DNA of 60,179 nucleotides, from IMG/VR virus record IMGVR_UViG_3300043466_001244, positions 1-60,179 of that record. One strand, 5' to 3'. Positions 47,322 to 56,688 of this stretch are shown here, one piece after another; position 1 is the stretch's first letter, and each line of letters begins with the position of its first letter. Made by a program: the position numbers and the translations under genes. Below the pieces are notes generated by a model, which worked only from the letters and a program-made list of their open reading frames with translations, did no database searches and was not told the DNA's origin. The DNA is from a virus.

Positions 47322-47936
47322 ATGGGAATGCAAGTTGATCCTCCGTTCGGTCTTGGTCAGACGCTTGGCATCATCGGTGCCAACGACAGTCTGGTCGGTA
47401 TTTCTGGTTCGTATGGCGACAACTGGGTCGGGGCTGTGAAGGAGTTCACCGACGTGAACCCCACCACGGGTCAGGTCCGCAGCAATCGTCGCAAGGTGTG
47501 CATCGCTGTTCGGAACACATCCGGTGTGGCTCTGCTGCCCAAGCGAGTTGTTCGGCTGTCCGGCACGGGCACTGGCCTGTTCGGTTCGGCTGACGGCTAT
47601 GCGTCTGTTGCCAACGAGGCGCTCTGCGGCGTGGTGGACGAGTTCCTCCCTGCCGGCGGTGTGGCTGCGAACGACGTGTTCTGGGTGACGGTTGACGGCC
47701 CGACCGAAGTGTCGGTTGCCCTCTCCGGTTCGGACGTTGCCGTTCGCGACCGGCTGTCGGTGATCACCTCTGCTGCCAGCACCTCCACTACGGCTGGCCG
47801 CGTGACGGTGTCTCCGCTGTCTTCCAGCACCGCTGGTGCCAACGACAACGGCATCGGTGTCATCGGGTTTGCGGCGAGTGCCGGTGCGACAACCGGATCG
47901 GCTGTTCTCGCCCTGGTTAAGACTCGGGCTTCGTAA
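47322..47936 (+). CDS. Capsid decoration/stabilisation protein (putative)
   Basis: A 204-residue Ala/Gly/Ser/Val-rich beta protein (CIAVRNTSGVALLPKRVVRL ... GVVDEFLPAGGVAANDVFWV). Directly downstream of the coat gene and before a terminator. The pattern fits small head decoration proteins. AAAGGA lies 12 bases upstream of the ATG. Confidence 0.6.
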   Translation: MGMQVDPPFGLGQTLGIIGANDSLVGISGSYGDNWVGAVKEFTDVNPTTGQVRSNRRKVCIAVRNTSGVALLPKRVVRLSGTGTGLFGSADGYASVANEALCGVVDEFLPAGGVAANDVFWVTVDGPTEVSVALSGSDVAVRDRLSVITSAASTSTTAGRVTVSPLSSSTAGANDNGIGVIGFAASAGATTGSAVLALVKTRAS

Positions 47937-47961
47937 TTTGCCCTTCACGGGCTTTCGGGGG

Positions 47962-47997
47962 CGGGGCCAGGGTGGAAACATCCTGGCCCCGTTTTCT
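47962..47997 (+). terminator. Rho-independent terminator after head genes
   Basis: A 10-pair perfect stem CGGGGCCAGG / CCTGGCCCCG with a ten-base loop, followed by TTTTCT. It would allow extra transcripts of coat and decoration genes relative to the genes downstream. Confidence 0.88.
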
Positions 47998-47999
47998 GT

Positions 48000-48155
48000 A
48001 TGGACAACCCACCAGCAATCCAGAACTTAGATTTCCTGCGCCAGCTGATCGCTGAGATACGCGATCTTCCGCAGGACGATGCCGACCGACTCAGAATGCT
48101 TTACGGCACTGGCCTTGGCACTGACGGCCTGACCACCCAGCAAGGAGATCGCTGA
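48000..48155 (+). CDS. Possible 51-residue protein
   Basis: A frame starting at ATG 48000 at the foot of the terminator, reading NPPAIQNLDFLRQLIAEIRD and ending TTQQGDR, with its stop overlapping the next ATG as TGATG. There is no ribosome site before it, but the last codons carry AAGGAG for the next gene. Coding is plausible, start uncertain. Confidence 0.4.
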   Translation: MDNPPAIQNLDFLRQLIAEIRDLPQDDADRLRMLYGTGLGTDGLTTQQGDR

Positions 48156-48778
48156 TGGCTACCGTGTGGGCTGGCGGCACTCCCAACTTCGATGAGAAGA
48201 CCGGGCAGTACAAGCAGGCGTACCAAGCCGCCCAGAAGCCATTCGACCCTTCGGCCATCCTGAAGCAACACGGGTTTGGTGACTACAAGCCCGGGTCTTT
48301 CACGCAAGTCGCCGCTTCTTCCGCACCCACACCAAGCAACCAGATTTGGGCGCGGGCGTGGAACCAGGCTAGGCCGCAGGACGCCAAGCCGGCAACGACC
48401 TACGCAGCGCCGGGCGAACACTACCGCCAACAGCTGCGGTTTGACGGCAAGCCCCAGGCCGCTCCCGCGCGGATGGGCAGCAGTGACTTTGGTAATTACG
48501 CCTACGCGCAGGACGGCTACCGGCCGGCGGCATTCACTCAGAAGGCGACCGACTTCACGGGCGCCGCAAGCGAATCGCCAGACTTCGCGCGGCGAGATGC
48601 GTTCATCGACCAGTTAAACGCGCGCCTGGGCAGTTACCAGAGCGGCGTGTACTCCACGCCCCAGCCACGCAATGCCCCAAGCTATGACGTGCAGGCCCTG
48701 TGGGAGAACGCTGGGAAGATGGTTCGCAACGGCTGGCGCAACCCGTTCTCACGTCAATCTCCGCTTGCAAACGCCTAG
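48155..48778 (+). CDS. Virion-associated protein, unknown function
   Basis: A 207-residue, Ala/Gln/Tyr-rich and largely unstructured protein (WAGGTPNFDEKTGQYKQAYQ). AAGGAG precedes its start. It stands between head and packaging genes. Family not recognised. Confidence 0.5.
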   Translation: MATVWAGGTPNFDEKTGQYKQAYQAAQKPFDPSAILKQHGFGDYKPGSFTQVAASSAPTPSNQIWARAWNQARPQDAKPATTYAAPGEHYRQQLRFDGKPQAAPARMGSSDFGNYAYAQDGYRPAAFTQKATDFTGAASESPDFARRDAFIDQLNARLGSYQSGVYSTPQPRNAPSYDVQALWENAGKMVRNGWRNPFSRQSPLANA

Positions 48779-48816
48779 CTAGCCTATACAATAGTTCACC
48801 AACCCCCGAGGTGATC

Positions 48817-49704
48817 ATGTTGCACAAGTTTACGGTCGGCATCTGCACGTTCAGCTACGGCGGCAACGGCGGCATTAGCTCCGAGGTTCCCGACATTCGG
48901 GAGTGGATGGTGCCGATGGTGTCGGAGGCGAGCAAAGATCCTCGCATCCAAGACATCCGCATCTGGAACCTGGCCGACACTCCGATCACCATGACCCGCA
49001 ACCGCGCCGTCCTCATGGCACGCGACTACGGGTGTGATGTTCTGCTCATGGTCGATTCGGACATGAAGCCGGACATGCTGGTGACTGCGGAGGGCGCCAA
49101 GCCGTTCTTCCAGTCATCGTTCGACTTCCTAGTGGATCACTACGCCAAGGGTCCGGTGGTCATCGGCGCCCCGTACTGCGGCCCGCCGCCCGCGGAGTGC
49201 GTCTATGTGTTCCGATGGCAGAACCAGCAGAACGAGAACGCCAACCCGGACTTCCAGCTGGAGATGTACGACCGGCACACGGCGATCAAGATGGCTGGCA
49301 TCCAAGAGTGCGCCGCCCTTCCGACCGGCCTGATCATGTACGACATGCGAGCGTTTGAGCTTACGGAGCCCAAGTCCGAAGATGACAAGCCGTGGTTCTA
49401 CTATGAGTGGTCCGACAAGTACGCCGCAAACAAGGCGTCCACGGAAGACGTGACGATGACTCGCGACCTGTCCTTGGTCGGCACGCAGCGCCTTGGCTAT
49501 TCCCCGGTGTTCTGCAACTGGGATGCGTGGGCCGGTCACTGGAAACCCAAGTGCGTTGGCAAGCCCGTGGCCATCGATGCCAGGGGTGTCAGCGACAAAC
49601 TGCGCAGCTGCTGGGAATCCAAGTGCGACAGCAGCGTAAAGCTCGTTGACCTGCGCCCTAAGTGGAACTATCGGCCAACCAAGCCGTCGATAAAGAATGG
49701 CTGA
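48817..49704 (+). CDS. Glycosyltransferase, GT-A fold (putative)
   Basis: A 295-residue protein from ATG 48817 behind GAGGTGATC. DTPITMTRNRAVLMARDYGC followed by VLLMVDSDMKPD has the nucleotide-sugar binding region and a DxD metal motif (DSD) of GT-A enzymes. Later GPVVIGAPYCG and PTGLIMYDMRAFE fit the acceptor region. It may glycosylate capsid or tail proteins or host surface sugars. It lies between head and packaging genes, an uncommon place. Confidence 0.65.
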   Translation: MLHKFTVGICTFSYGGNGGISSEVPDIREWMVPMVSEASKDPRIQDIRIWNLADTPITMTRNRAVLMARDYGCDVLLMVDSDMKPDMLVTAEGAKPFFQSSFDFLVDHYAKGPVVIGAPYCGPPPAECVYVFRWQNQQNENANPDFQLEMYDRHTAIKMAGIQECAALPTGLIMYDMRAFELTEPKSEDDKPWFYYEWSDKYAANKASTEDVTMTRDLSLVGTQRLGYSPVFCNWDAWAGHWKPKCVGKPVAIDARGVSDKLRSCWESKCDSSVKLVDLRPKWNYRPTKPSIKNG

Positions 49705-50302
49705 ATACAAGGCGTGCATCCAGTGCGGTCACTCCTATGAGTTGACTCCGACCCACTGGCACAAATCCAAGGACGGGTTTCACGCACGCTGCCGCAAGTG
49801 CCGCAACGCCCATGAGAAGAAGTCACGCAAGAAGAAGACCAACAAGAAGTTGGCGGAGATTGAGAAGGGCGCAGTCGATCTCTTTGTAGCCTCTGCCAGG
49901 ATCGGCGGAGCGAACATCCCCCACTCATCGGAACTCTTGGAGGTTCTGATGGAATACTTCGGTGGGGTGCGAGGATTTGCAAACTGCTACATGAAGCAGC
50001 TTTTCGACTCACCGTCCGGCGGCGCGTTCCGCACCAAGATGCTGGACACCGTCGTTCGGCTTGTCTCCGCGAACACGGCGATGGGCGGGGCGAAGAAACC
50101 CCTCACCGCTTGGACTGAAGAGGAACTGGAAGACGAGCTTCGCCAGCGGATCCTTGAGGCCGCAACAACGATCACAGTACAGGGAATCCCTTTGAAGGAG
50201 ATGCAGCATGGAGTGTCAGAAGTGCCGGTGGTGGAAGGCGATGCCGGGGCAGGCAATGCACGGGAAGTGTCGGAGATACCCGCCCCAGGCGGGGCCGGAT
50301 GA
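49697..50302 (+). CDS. Possible small terminase subunit with an N-terminal zinc finger
   Basis: A 201-residue protein overlapping the glycosyltransferase. Residues 6-36 have CIQCG ... CRKCRNAHEKKSRKKK, a zinc knuckle plus basic helix. Residues 60-160 are helical (ELLEVLMEYFGGVRGFANCY, KMLDTVVRLVSANTAM, EELEDELRQRILEAA). It lies just before the large terminase, where the DNA-recognising small subunit is expected. Assignment by position. Confidence 0.5.
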   Translation: MAEYKACIQCGHSYELTPTHWHKSKDGFHARCRKCRNAHEKKSRKKKTNKKLAEIEKGAVDLFVASARIGGANIPHSSELLEVLMEYFGGVRGFANCYMKQLFDSPSGGAFRTKMLDTVVRLVSANTAMGGAKKPLTAWTEEELEDELRQRILEAATTITVQGIPLKEMQHGVSEVPVVEGDAGAGNAREVSEIPAPGGAG

Positions 50303-50387
50303 TGACCGTCAGCCGATCACGCTGAACTACGACTACTGCGGAGAATATGCGCAAGCACCCACAGATCCCCCCACCGCCGCCACCTGA
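50208..50387 (+). CDS. Small Cys-rich zinc-binding protein
   Basis: A 59-residue frame from ATG 50208 with AAGGAG eight bases before it: MECQKCRWWKAMPGQAMHGK, CRRYPP, then PITLNYDYCGEY. Two CxxC-like pairs with Trp and RYPP form a recurrent small phage zinc protein. It overlaps the end of the small-terminase-like gene and the start of the large terminase in another frame. Confidence 0.6.
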   Translation: MECQKCRWWKAMPGQAMHGKCRRYPPQAGPDDDRQPITLNYDYCGEYAQAPTDPPTAAT

Positions 50388-52032
50388 CGAGCCGGCGGTC
50401 CAAGGCATCACGCAGCACGCTCTCAACCAGCTGCGCGATGTTCAGATCGAACTGGCTGAGCGCCGGATCGAAGCCCTGCGGCTCTATGTCCCGATGCCAA
50501 AGCAGGAGGAGTTCCACAAGTGCATGGTGAGCGAACGCCTGCTAATCGGTGGCAACAGAAGCGGCAAGAGTGCAGCAAGTTTCATAGAGGACGCACGCGC
50601 AGCCACCGGACAAGACCCCTACGGGAAGTATCCCAAGGAGGGCGGGAACCTTGTGATCGTAGGGAGGAACTGGCCCCACATAGGTCTTGTGGTTGTGCCG
50701 ATGCTGTTCCGTGCCGGTGCGTTCAAAATGATCAAGGATGAAACGACGAATCAGTGGAGGGCCTTTAAGCCCGGGGTGGACGATCCCTCAAAAGCCAAAC
50801 CAGCGCCGCCTCTCATCCCGCCTCGCATGATCAAAGAGATGAGTTGGGTGCTGAAGAACGCCGGCTACCTCAACAAGGCAGAGCTTACAAACGGCTGGAC
50901 TATCAACTGCTTCTCCTCAGAGGGCGAACCACCGCAGGGCTTTCAGGCCGACTTAGTTCACATTGATGAGGATATTAATAATGAACGGTGGGTCGGTGAA
51001 ATGCAGGCGAGACTTGCCGACCGTAAAGGCCGGTTTGTCTGGAGTGCGATGCCACATAGTAAGAACGATGCGTTGCTGGGGCTGTGTGAACGTGCGGACA
51101 AGGCCGAGGAGGAAGGGCAAGAGAACCCGATTATCAAGAAGTTCACCCTGCGCTTCTTGGATAACGCCCACATCGACCAAGAGGAGAAGAAGAAGAATAT
51201 TGAGCGGTGGTCTGCCTTGGGAATGGACGAGCTTCGCATGCGAGCGGAGGGTGAGTTCACCACGGAAAGCACGCTCATGTACCCGTCGTTCAATCCTGCG
51301 GTGCATGTTCTGCGGCGCGAGGATCTACCCGGTGGTGTGGTGCCCGCTGAATGGACGCGGTATGTGGCGATCGACCCTGGCCATACAGTCCTCGCGTGCG
51401 TCTTCGGTGCCGTGCCGCCGGACGAGAAGTTCCTGCTGATCTACGACGAACTGTACATCCGCCAAGCCAATGCCCTCATCTTTGGTGACCAGTTCGCCCA
51501 GAAGGCCGATGGACAGAACTACCGGACTTTCATCATCGACATGCACGGCGGCATGCTCAGAGACTTGGGGTCAGGCCGTCTTCCCCATGAACTGTACTCC
51601 GAGGAACTCCGCAAGCGCGGCATCAAGTCGCAGATGAGCGGGTTCGGATTCATTCCAGGCTCCGATGACATCCCGGCCCGCACGGCGCTCGTCCGGCAGA
51701 TGCTGCACATCCGCGGCGACGGGTCCACCAAGCTGAAGTTCTTGGAGGGCGCCTGTCCGAATCTCATGCGCGAGATCCGCCGCTACCGCAAGAAGACCAC
51801 TAGCGTCAACGGTCAGGTCTATGTGACCGATGAGCCGCAGAGCCGCGGCGAGGTTCATGCCATCCAATCGGTGGAGTACCTCTGCGCGTACGAACCAAAA
51901 TACCACGCACCCCCCAAGACCTATGGTCCCGATCCTTGGTGGGTGAAGTACCTCGCGGAGAAACGCCGCAGGCAGCAGGGGTCCGAAGACAACTGCGTGA
52001 TTCTCGGGCCAATGGGGAGTAGACGAAGATGA
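50347..52032 (+). CDS. terL: Terminase large subunit
   Basis: A 561-residue protein. The ATPase has Walker A GGNRSGKS at 68-75 and Walker B LVHIDED at 203-209 (catalytic Glu208). The nuclease has Asp343 in YVAIDPG and Asp398 in FIIDMHG, in the RNase H-like order. The Pro-rich start (residues 7-13) is unusual. It packages the genome into the procapsid through the portal encoded two genes on. The stop overlaps the next gene as ATGA. Confidence 0.92.
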   Translation: MRKHPQIPPPPPPDEPAVQGITQHALNQLRDVQIELAERRIEALRLYVPMPKQEEFHKCMVSERLLIGGNRSGKSAASFIEDARAATGQDPYGKYPKEGGNLVIVGRNWPHIGLVVVPMLFRAGAFKMIKDETTNQWRAFKPGVDDPSKAKPAPPLIPPRMIKEMSWVLKNAGYLNKAELTNGWTINCFSSEGEPPQGFQADLVHIDEDINNERWVGEMQARLADRKGRFVWSAMPHSKNDALLGLCERADKAEEEGQENPIIKKFTLRFLDNAHIDQEEKKKNIERWSALGMDELRMRAEGEFTTESTLMYPSFNPAVHVLRREDLPGGVVPAEWTRYVAIDPGHTVLACVFGAVPPDEKFLLIYDELYIRQANALIFGDQFAQKADGQNYRTFIIDMHGGMLRDLGSGRLPHELYSEELRKRGIKSQMSGFGFIPGSDDIPARTALVRQMLHIRGDGSTKLKFLEGACPNLMREIRRYRKKTTSVNGQVYVTDEPQSRGEVHAIQSVEYLCAYEPKYHAPPKTYGPDPWWVKYLAEKRRRQQGSEDNCVILGPMGSRRR

Positions 52033-52346
52033 GCGATTATTCAATGCCGACCGCAGAGCTTGGCGACTGGGTGTTCTTCCGTGCCCATGAAGGTGCCGAT
52101 CCCGTCCCGGCCATGGTGACCAGGGCTAGCCAGCGCACCCTGACGCTGTGGGCTCTGGCCCCCGGGTACGGCGGGACTGAGAAGCATTCGGTCCACCATG
52201 TCACCGACCCCGGCGTGAATGAATTCCCGGCCTGGAAGGAATACGGATTCTGGGAACACAAGCCCCAGAAGAACGCCATTCTGTCCGAGAAAGTGGCGCT
52301 TCTGGAACGGAAAGTCGCGGAGTTGGAAGCCCGAAAAGGCAAGTAA
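52029..52346 (+). CDS. Small protein with C-terminal coiled coil
   Basis: A 105-residue protein (ATGA overlap with terL). Residues 8-70 form a beta-rich domain (GDWVFFRAHEGADPVPAMVT), and the last 22 residues a coiled coil (LSEKVALLERKVAELEARKG). It may be a packaging or head accessory protein. Family not recognised. Confidence 0.5.
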   Translation: MSDYSMPTAELGDWVFFRAHEGADPVPAMVTRASQRTLTLWALAPGYGGTEKHSVHHVTDPGVNEFPAWKEYGFWEHKPQKNAILSEKVALLERKVAELEARKGK

Positions 52347-52370
52347 GGACACTTACCTATAGGAGTCTCC

Positions 52371-53060
52371 ATGCCGCCTAAAGCCGTGTTTGATGTTGCC
52401 AAAGCCGCTGCTCTTCATATGGGCGGCATGCCTCTGACGCACATAGCCAAGCTGCCCGACATGCCATCGTTTCCGACTGTCAAAAGACATTTACTGGAAG
52501 CGGGGCATGAGGTGTGGGCGGGGCCATGGAAACTCAGGTTCCTGACAAAGGAGGTGCTGCATGACCTCCATCACGCACAGGACATGACAGCAGAGGAAAT
52601 CGGGAAGAGGTTTGGCTGTGGAGCCAGCACGGTGCGCCGACGCGCGCAAGAACTTGGAATCGCCAAGGGGTCCGGCAAGTCGAAGGCAACAACGGGCGCG
52701 AGCCACTGGAGTTGGCGAGGCGGGCGCGTGATAGACCGTAGCGGGTATGTGCGCGTCCGTTGCCCCCAGCACCCCAACGCTACCTCTAATGGCTATGTGT
52801 TGGAGCATCGGAAGGTTGTTGCCGACCTGCTGGGCAGGCCGCTGCTTTCGACCGAAGAAGTCCATCACATTGACGGCAATAAAAAGAACAATGCACCCGA
52901 CAATCTGATGCTGGTTCCGCGCGGCGAGCATCAAAAGATGCATGCAAACGTATGCCGTGAGCTAAACGCACTGCGGCAGGAAGTCGCACGGCTTTCTGGA
53001 AGTCTCGCAAACGGCCAGCAAGACTCTGGCTCCCCCGCTAGCTGGAGAATCGTAGGATGA
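52371..53060 (+). CDS. HNH homing endonuclease with HTH
   Basis: A 229-residue protein inserted between terminase and portal. Residues 70-95 (MTAEEIGKRFGCGASTVRRR) are a helix-turn-helix. The HNH core is VHHIDGNKKNNAPDNLMLVP followed by RGEHQKMH, the form of group I homing and phage endonucleases. A C-terminal coiled segment follows. It probably spread into this place as a selfish gene. Confidence 0.85.
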   Translation: MPPKAVFDVAKAAALHMGGMPLTHIAKLPDMPSFPTVKRHLLEAGHEVWAGPWKLRFLTKEVLHDLHHAQDMTAEEIGKRFGCGASTVRRRAQELGIAKGSGKSKATTGASHWSWRGGRVIDRSGYVRVRCPQHPNATSNGYVLEHRKVVADLLGRPLLSTEEVHHIDGNKKNNAPDNLMLVPRGEHQKMHANVCRELNALRQEVARLSGSLANGQQDSGSPASWRIVG

Positions 53061-55051
53061 GCCTAGACAAGCCTTTGCGGCCTATAGTGATGCGCTGGCA
53101 GGAGTGCATAAAAAATGCTCTCCAACACAAGCGCCCCTTTTCTGAGGACGCAGATGAGGCGATGAACTTCTTTGCGGGCGACCCAGACTTCATGTGGAAG
53201 GACGGGTACGCCCGCGGGGAGAGGGGTTACAACAAGGGTATGACGCCCCCGGCGTTCCGCATGCAGGTCAACCGCGTGTGGGAGGCCGTCCGCCTCTTTA
53301 CCGCGGTGATCCACCATCGGAATCCCAATCGCTCGGTGACTCCCAAGGAGTACCCGATCATCGGGGCAGCACTCCTTGGCATCCAGCCGCAGCCTCCAGT
53401 GCCGGCCATGGGGCCTGACGGCCAGCCCATCATTGGCCCCGATGGTCAGCCGGTGATGATGCCGGACCCCGGGATGATGGCGTACCAGCAGGGCCTGCAA
53501 AACCAGCAGATGATGCTGGAGCGCCGGAAGCTGGTGTCCAGCCTGTTGGAAGACTATCTCAACTATACCCCCAACGAGCTAGACCTAAAGAAGCATTCTC
53601 GGAAGGTGGTTGAGGAAGCGTTCATCAAGGGTGCGGGTGTGTGGTGGCATGAGCTTTATTCTCCGCCTGGCTCGCAGGTGAAGATGGCCGGCAGTTTCTA
53701 CGACACCATCGACAACTTGGTGTGGGATCCCGATGCCGATGAGTTTGAGGACATCCGCTGGGCCGCACGCAAACGGGTCCAGCCGTTGGACGAGGTGGCT
53801 GAGAAGTTCGGCCTGTCCCGCGAGGATCTGAAGGGGCACATCGAAAGCTACTCGTCCCGCGGCGACAACAACGAGCGCGGCTTTGAATACAAGAAGAAGA
53901 TGGGGAAGACGAACGACCTCATCGTCTACTGGGAAATCTATTCCAAGACCGGGTTTGGTGATCGGCTGAAGAACTCCGACCAAGACCTCCGCGGCAAGTT
54001 CGACGCCTTCGGACCCAACTGCTACATCGTTGTGGCGGAGGGTGTTGACTTCCCGCTGAACATGCCTGAAGCCATGCTGCAGGAAGAAGTGGACGAGACG
54101 GGTGTCCCCCAGTCGATGTTCATGGCGGCGCAGTGGCCGATCCCGTTCTGGGCAGAACCGGGCGGCTGGCCGTTCACGTTGCTTACGTGGCACGGCAAGC
54201 CCGGCTACAGCTGGCCCATCTCCATCATACGCCCCGGCATTGGTGAGCTTCGGTTCATCAACTGGGCGATGAGCTTCCTGGCCACGCGCATCGCCACTAG
54301 CGCGCAGGTACTGATCGGTGTAGCGAAGTCGGCCGACCCCGATCTGAAGGCCAAGATCCTAGAGAAGGACGAGGGCGGCTTTAAGATCGTAGAAATCTCC
54401 GAAGCCATCGGCCGTTCTGTCAACGATGTGATCTCGGTCTTCCAGATGCCGGGTGTCACATCGGACATGTACAACATCATCTCTGAGGTCACGGCGCTGT
54501 TCGACCGGCGAGTGGGTTTGACAGAACTCATTTACGGCATGACCAGGAATCAGTTCCGGTCAGCCGCAGAAGCGCAGGTGAAGGCAGAGCAAATTTCGGT
54601 CAGGCCAGACGATTATGCAAATATTCTGGAAGACGCTCTGTCGCTGGTGGCCCGCAAGGAAGCTCTTCTGGCCCGGTGGTTGATTGGCCCGCAGGACGTT
54701 GCGCCGCTCTTGGGCCCGATGGCTGCACAGGCGTGGCAGATGCACGTACAGGGCGAAGACCCGGATTCCGTGGTGCGCGAGTATTCGTACCGCGTTGAAG
54801 CTGGGTCGGTGAAGAAGCCCAACAACGCCACGCGCATTGAGAACATTACCAATGCGATGCAGATCCTGGCTCCGATCAGTCAGGGCCTGCTGCAGGCCGG
54901 ACGGCCAGAACTGTTCAACGCCCTGCTGGAGGATTGGGGCAAGGCGATGAACGTGGACGTGTCCCGATACATGGTTCCGCCGCCGCCGCCTCCTGCCCCT
55001 CCGCAGGACGCCCCTCCCCCCGAAGGACAGCCCAATGGAAATCCCAGCTGA
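53057..55051 (+). CDS. Portal protein
   Basis: A 664-residue protein. The N-terminal region (MQVNRVWEAVRLFTAVIHHR), a Gly/Pro/Met-rich loop, and the middle (IRPGIGELRFINWAMSFLAT, then TALFDRRVGLTELIYGMTRN) are typical of portals. It ends in a Pro-rich tail (PPPPPPAPPQ). A dodecameric portal would form the packaging and ejection channel. Size and place after terminase agree. Overlaps the next gene by 17 bases. Confidence 0.85.
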   Translation: MSLDKPLRPIVMRWQECIKNALQHKRPFSEDADEAMNFFAGDPDFMWKDGYARGERGYNKGMTPPAFRMQVNRVWEAVRLFTAVIHHRNPNRSVTPKEYPIIGAALLGIQPQPPVPAMGPDGQPIIGPDGQPVMMPDPGMMAYQQGLQNQQMMLERRKLVSSLLEDYLNYTPNELDLKKHSRKVVEEAFIKGAGVWWHELYSPPGSQVKMAGSFYDTIDNLVWDPDADEFEDIRWAARKRVQPLDEVAEKFGLSREDLKGHIESYSSRGDNNERGFEYKKKMGKTNDLIVYWEIYSKTGFGDRLKNSDQDLRGKFDAFGPNCYIVVAEGVDFPLNMPEAMLQEEVDETGVPQSMFMAAQWPIPFWAEPGGWPFTLLTWHGKPGYSWPISIIRPGIGELRFINWAMSFLATRIATSAQVLIGVAKSADPDLKAKILEKDEGGFKIVEISEAIGRSVNDVISVFQMPGVTSDMYNIISEVTALFDRRVGLTELIYGMTRNQFRSAAEAQVKAEQISVRPDDYANILEDALSLVARKEALLARWLIGPQDVAPLLGPMAAQAWQMHVQGEDPDSVVREYSYRVEAGSVKKPNNATRIENITNAMQILAPISQGLLQAGRPELFNALLEDWGKAMNVDVSRYMVPPPPPPAPPQDAPPPEGQPNGNPS

Positions 55052-55568
55052 CGTGAAGCGCGCCGGCGCTGACGCTATTGCCGCCTACAAGCGCGCCCTA
55101 CCCTACGGCGAGAAGTGGGCTGCGATGGTCGCCACGCAAACTCCACCGGGAACGTCTGGCACCGACCGGGCGTTCATGGAGCGCCGCATGAACAACCAGC
55201 AGCTGGATGACATGCCTCCTCGCCAAGCCAAGTACGTGGCGGCTGAAACCAAGAAGGCCGGCATCAACATCTCTGGCAAGCATTACGTTGGCGGGCTGGC
55301 AGATAACCGCGGCTGGAGAGATCCAGAGGCGTGGGTGTCGAACAACGATGACATCCTGAAGGTCGCCCACAAGCGCCGCCTGTCTGTGACCGGCACGGTG
55401 AACTATGACCCGGGCCCGGCGGATCCGAAGCGCAAGCTCATCAGTGAAAAGATTGTCCGCGAGGAAGTGGCCAAGGCCAAGCGGCAGAACCCGTCCGCAA
55501 AGACGAGTGACCTGCGCGAGAAGGTGATTGAGAAGCATGCCTACCGTGCCAAGGGGAGGGGCGTGTGA
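55035..55568 (+). CDS. Protein of unknown function after portal
   Basis: A 177-residue basic protein (DVKRAGADAIAAYKRALPYG; MPPRQAKYVAAETKKAGINI). The last third is Lys/Arg-rich. Its position suggests a head-completion or internal virion protein. Family not recognised. Confidence 0.5.
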   Translation: MEIPADVKRAGADAIAAYKRALPYGEKWAAMVATQTPPGTSGTDRAFMERRMNNQQLDDMPPRQAKYVAAETKKAGINISGKHYVGGLADNRGWRDPEAWVSNNDDILKVAHKRRLSVTGTVNYDPGPADPKRKLISEKIVREEVAKAKRQNPSAKTSDLREKVIEKHAYRAKGRGV

Positions 55569-55921
55569 GCTACAGGCTCGTTCAGTTCCGGCGCGGTACG
55601 GCCGCAGAGTGGGCTGCAACCAACCCGATCCTTGCGGCCGGCGAGATGGGGTATGAGCGGGATGTGCCGCTTAGTGACCCCTCGTCCACGGACACTTTCA
55701 GTTACACGGACCCGGCCTTTGGTTCTGGTGCCATCAAAATTGGCGACGGCGTGACGAGGTGGGCCGACTTGCCGTACCTACTCAACGCTCTGAGATTCTC
55801 GCTCCCATCGTCCAGCGACGTGGAAGTAACGGACATCAAGACTGGCGATGTGTTGCGCTGGTCAAACGGCAAGTGGCGCAATTACGCGGAAACGCAACTT
55901 GTAGACGGGGGTAACTTCTGA
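55565..55921 (+). CDS. Fibre N-terminal module protein
   Basis: A 118-residue protein from GTG 55565 (GTGA overlap). YRLVQFRRGTAAEWAATNPI followed by LAAGEMGYERD and IKIGDGVTRWADLPYL is the module found at the start of many phage fibres and of Mtd-like tropism proteins. Here it forms a separate small protein. It opens an array of related fibre genes. Attachment to the tail or receptor binding is inferred. Confidence 0.65.
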   Translation: MSYRLVQFRRGTAAEWAATNPILAAGEMGYERDVPLSDPSSTDTFSYTDPAFGSGAIKIGDGVTRWADLPYLLNALRFSLPSSSDVEVTDIKTGDVLRWSNGKWRNYAETQLVDGGNF

Positions 55922-56688
55922 TGGCAACAGTACGCATTAAGCGACGGTCAAGTGGCGGTGGCGCTGGGGCTCCCAGTAGCCTGGCCAACGCAGAATTGGC
56001 CTACAATGAGCAGACGAATATTTTGTATTACGGCACGGGCACGGGCGGCGCCGGCGGAACGGCGACGAGCATCATCGCCGTCGGCGGCAGTGGCGCGTAC
56101 GCAACGACTTCGTACGTTGACTCGGCCGTGTCAAATGTCAACGTCAGTTCGCAGCTGGCAAACTATGCGCTTCTGTCTGGGGCATCGTTCTCTGGCAACG
56201 TGGTGGTAGGCGGCAACCTGACGGTCAACGGTACGACCACCACCATCAACAGCACCACGGTTAGCGTCGATGACATCAACGTCATCCTTGGCGATACCGC
56301 ATCTCCTTCGGACGCCACCTCAGACGGCGGCGGCATCACGCTCAAAGGCAACAGCGACAAGACGCTGAGTTGGGTCAGCGCAACCGGAGCTTGGACGAGC
56401 AACCAGGACTTCAACCTCCTGACCGGCAAGGTGTATGAGATCAACGGATCCACTGTTCTCTCTGCAACCACGCTCGGCTCTGGCGTCACCGGCTCCAGCC
56501 TGACCAGCGTTGGCACCATCAGCAGCGGCACATGGCAGGGCACGTCTGTTGCTGTGGGATACGGGGGCACGGGTCTGACTTCTGCCGTGTCAGGGCTCCT
56601 GAAGGGTAATGGCACAGCGTATTCCGCAGCGGTGGCCGGCACGGATTATTTGGCCCCAAGCTCGGACATCGACGGCGGAACCTACTGA
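55921..56688 (+). CDS. Tail fibre module protein
   Basis: A 255-residue protein (TGATG overlap). It starts with ATVRIKRRSS and LANAELAYNEQTNILYYG, then a fibre-shaft region with VNGTTTTINSTTVSVDDINV and ILGDTASPSDAT, typical of marine phage fibres. It ends SDIDGGTY, an ending shared with the next proteins. Confidence 0.65.
   Translation: MATVRIKRRSSGGGAGAPSSLANAELAYNEQTNILYYGTGTGGAGGTATSIIAVGGSGAYATTSYVDSAVSNVNVSSQLANYALLSGASFSGNVVVGGNLTVNGTTTTINSTTVSVDDINVILGDTASPSDATSDGGGITLKGNSDKTLSWVSATGAWTSNQDFNLLTGKVYEINGSTVLSATTLGSGVTGSSLTSVGTISSGTWQGTSVAVGYGGTGLTSAVSGLLKGNGTAYSAAVAGTDYLAPSSDIDGGTY

Noticed and set aside
48000-48155. A confident gene start at ATG 48000
   Set aside because: The start sits at the foot of a terminator with no ribosome site, so it is listed only as possible.
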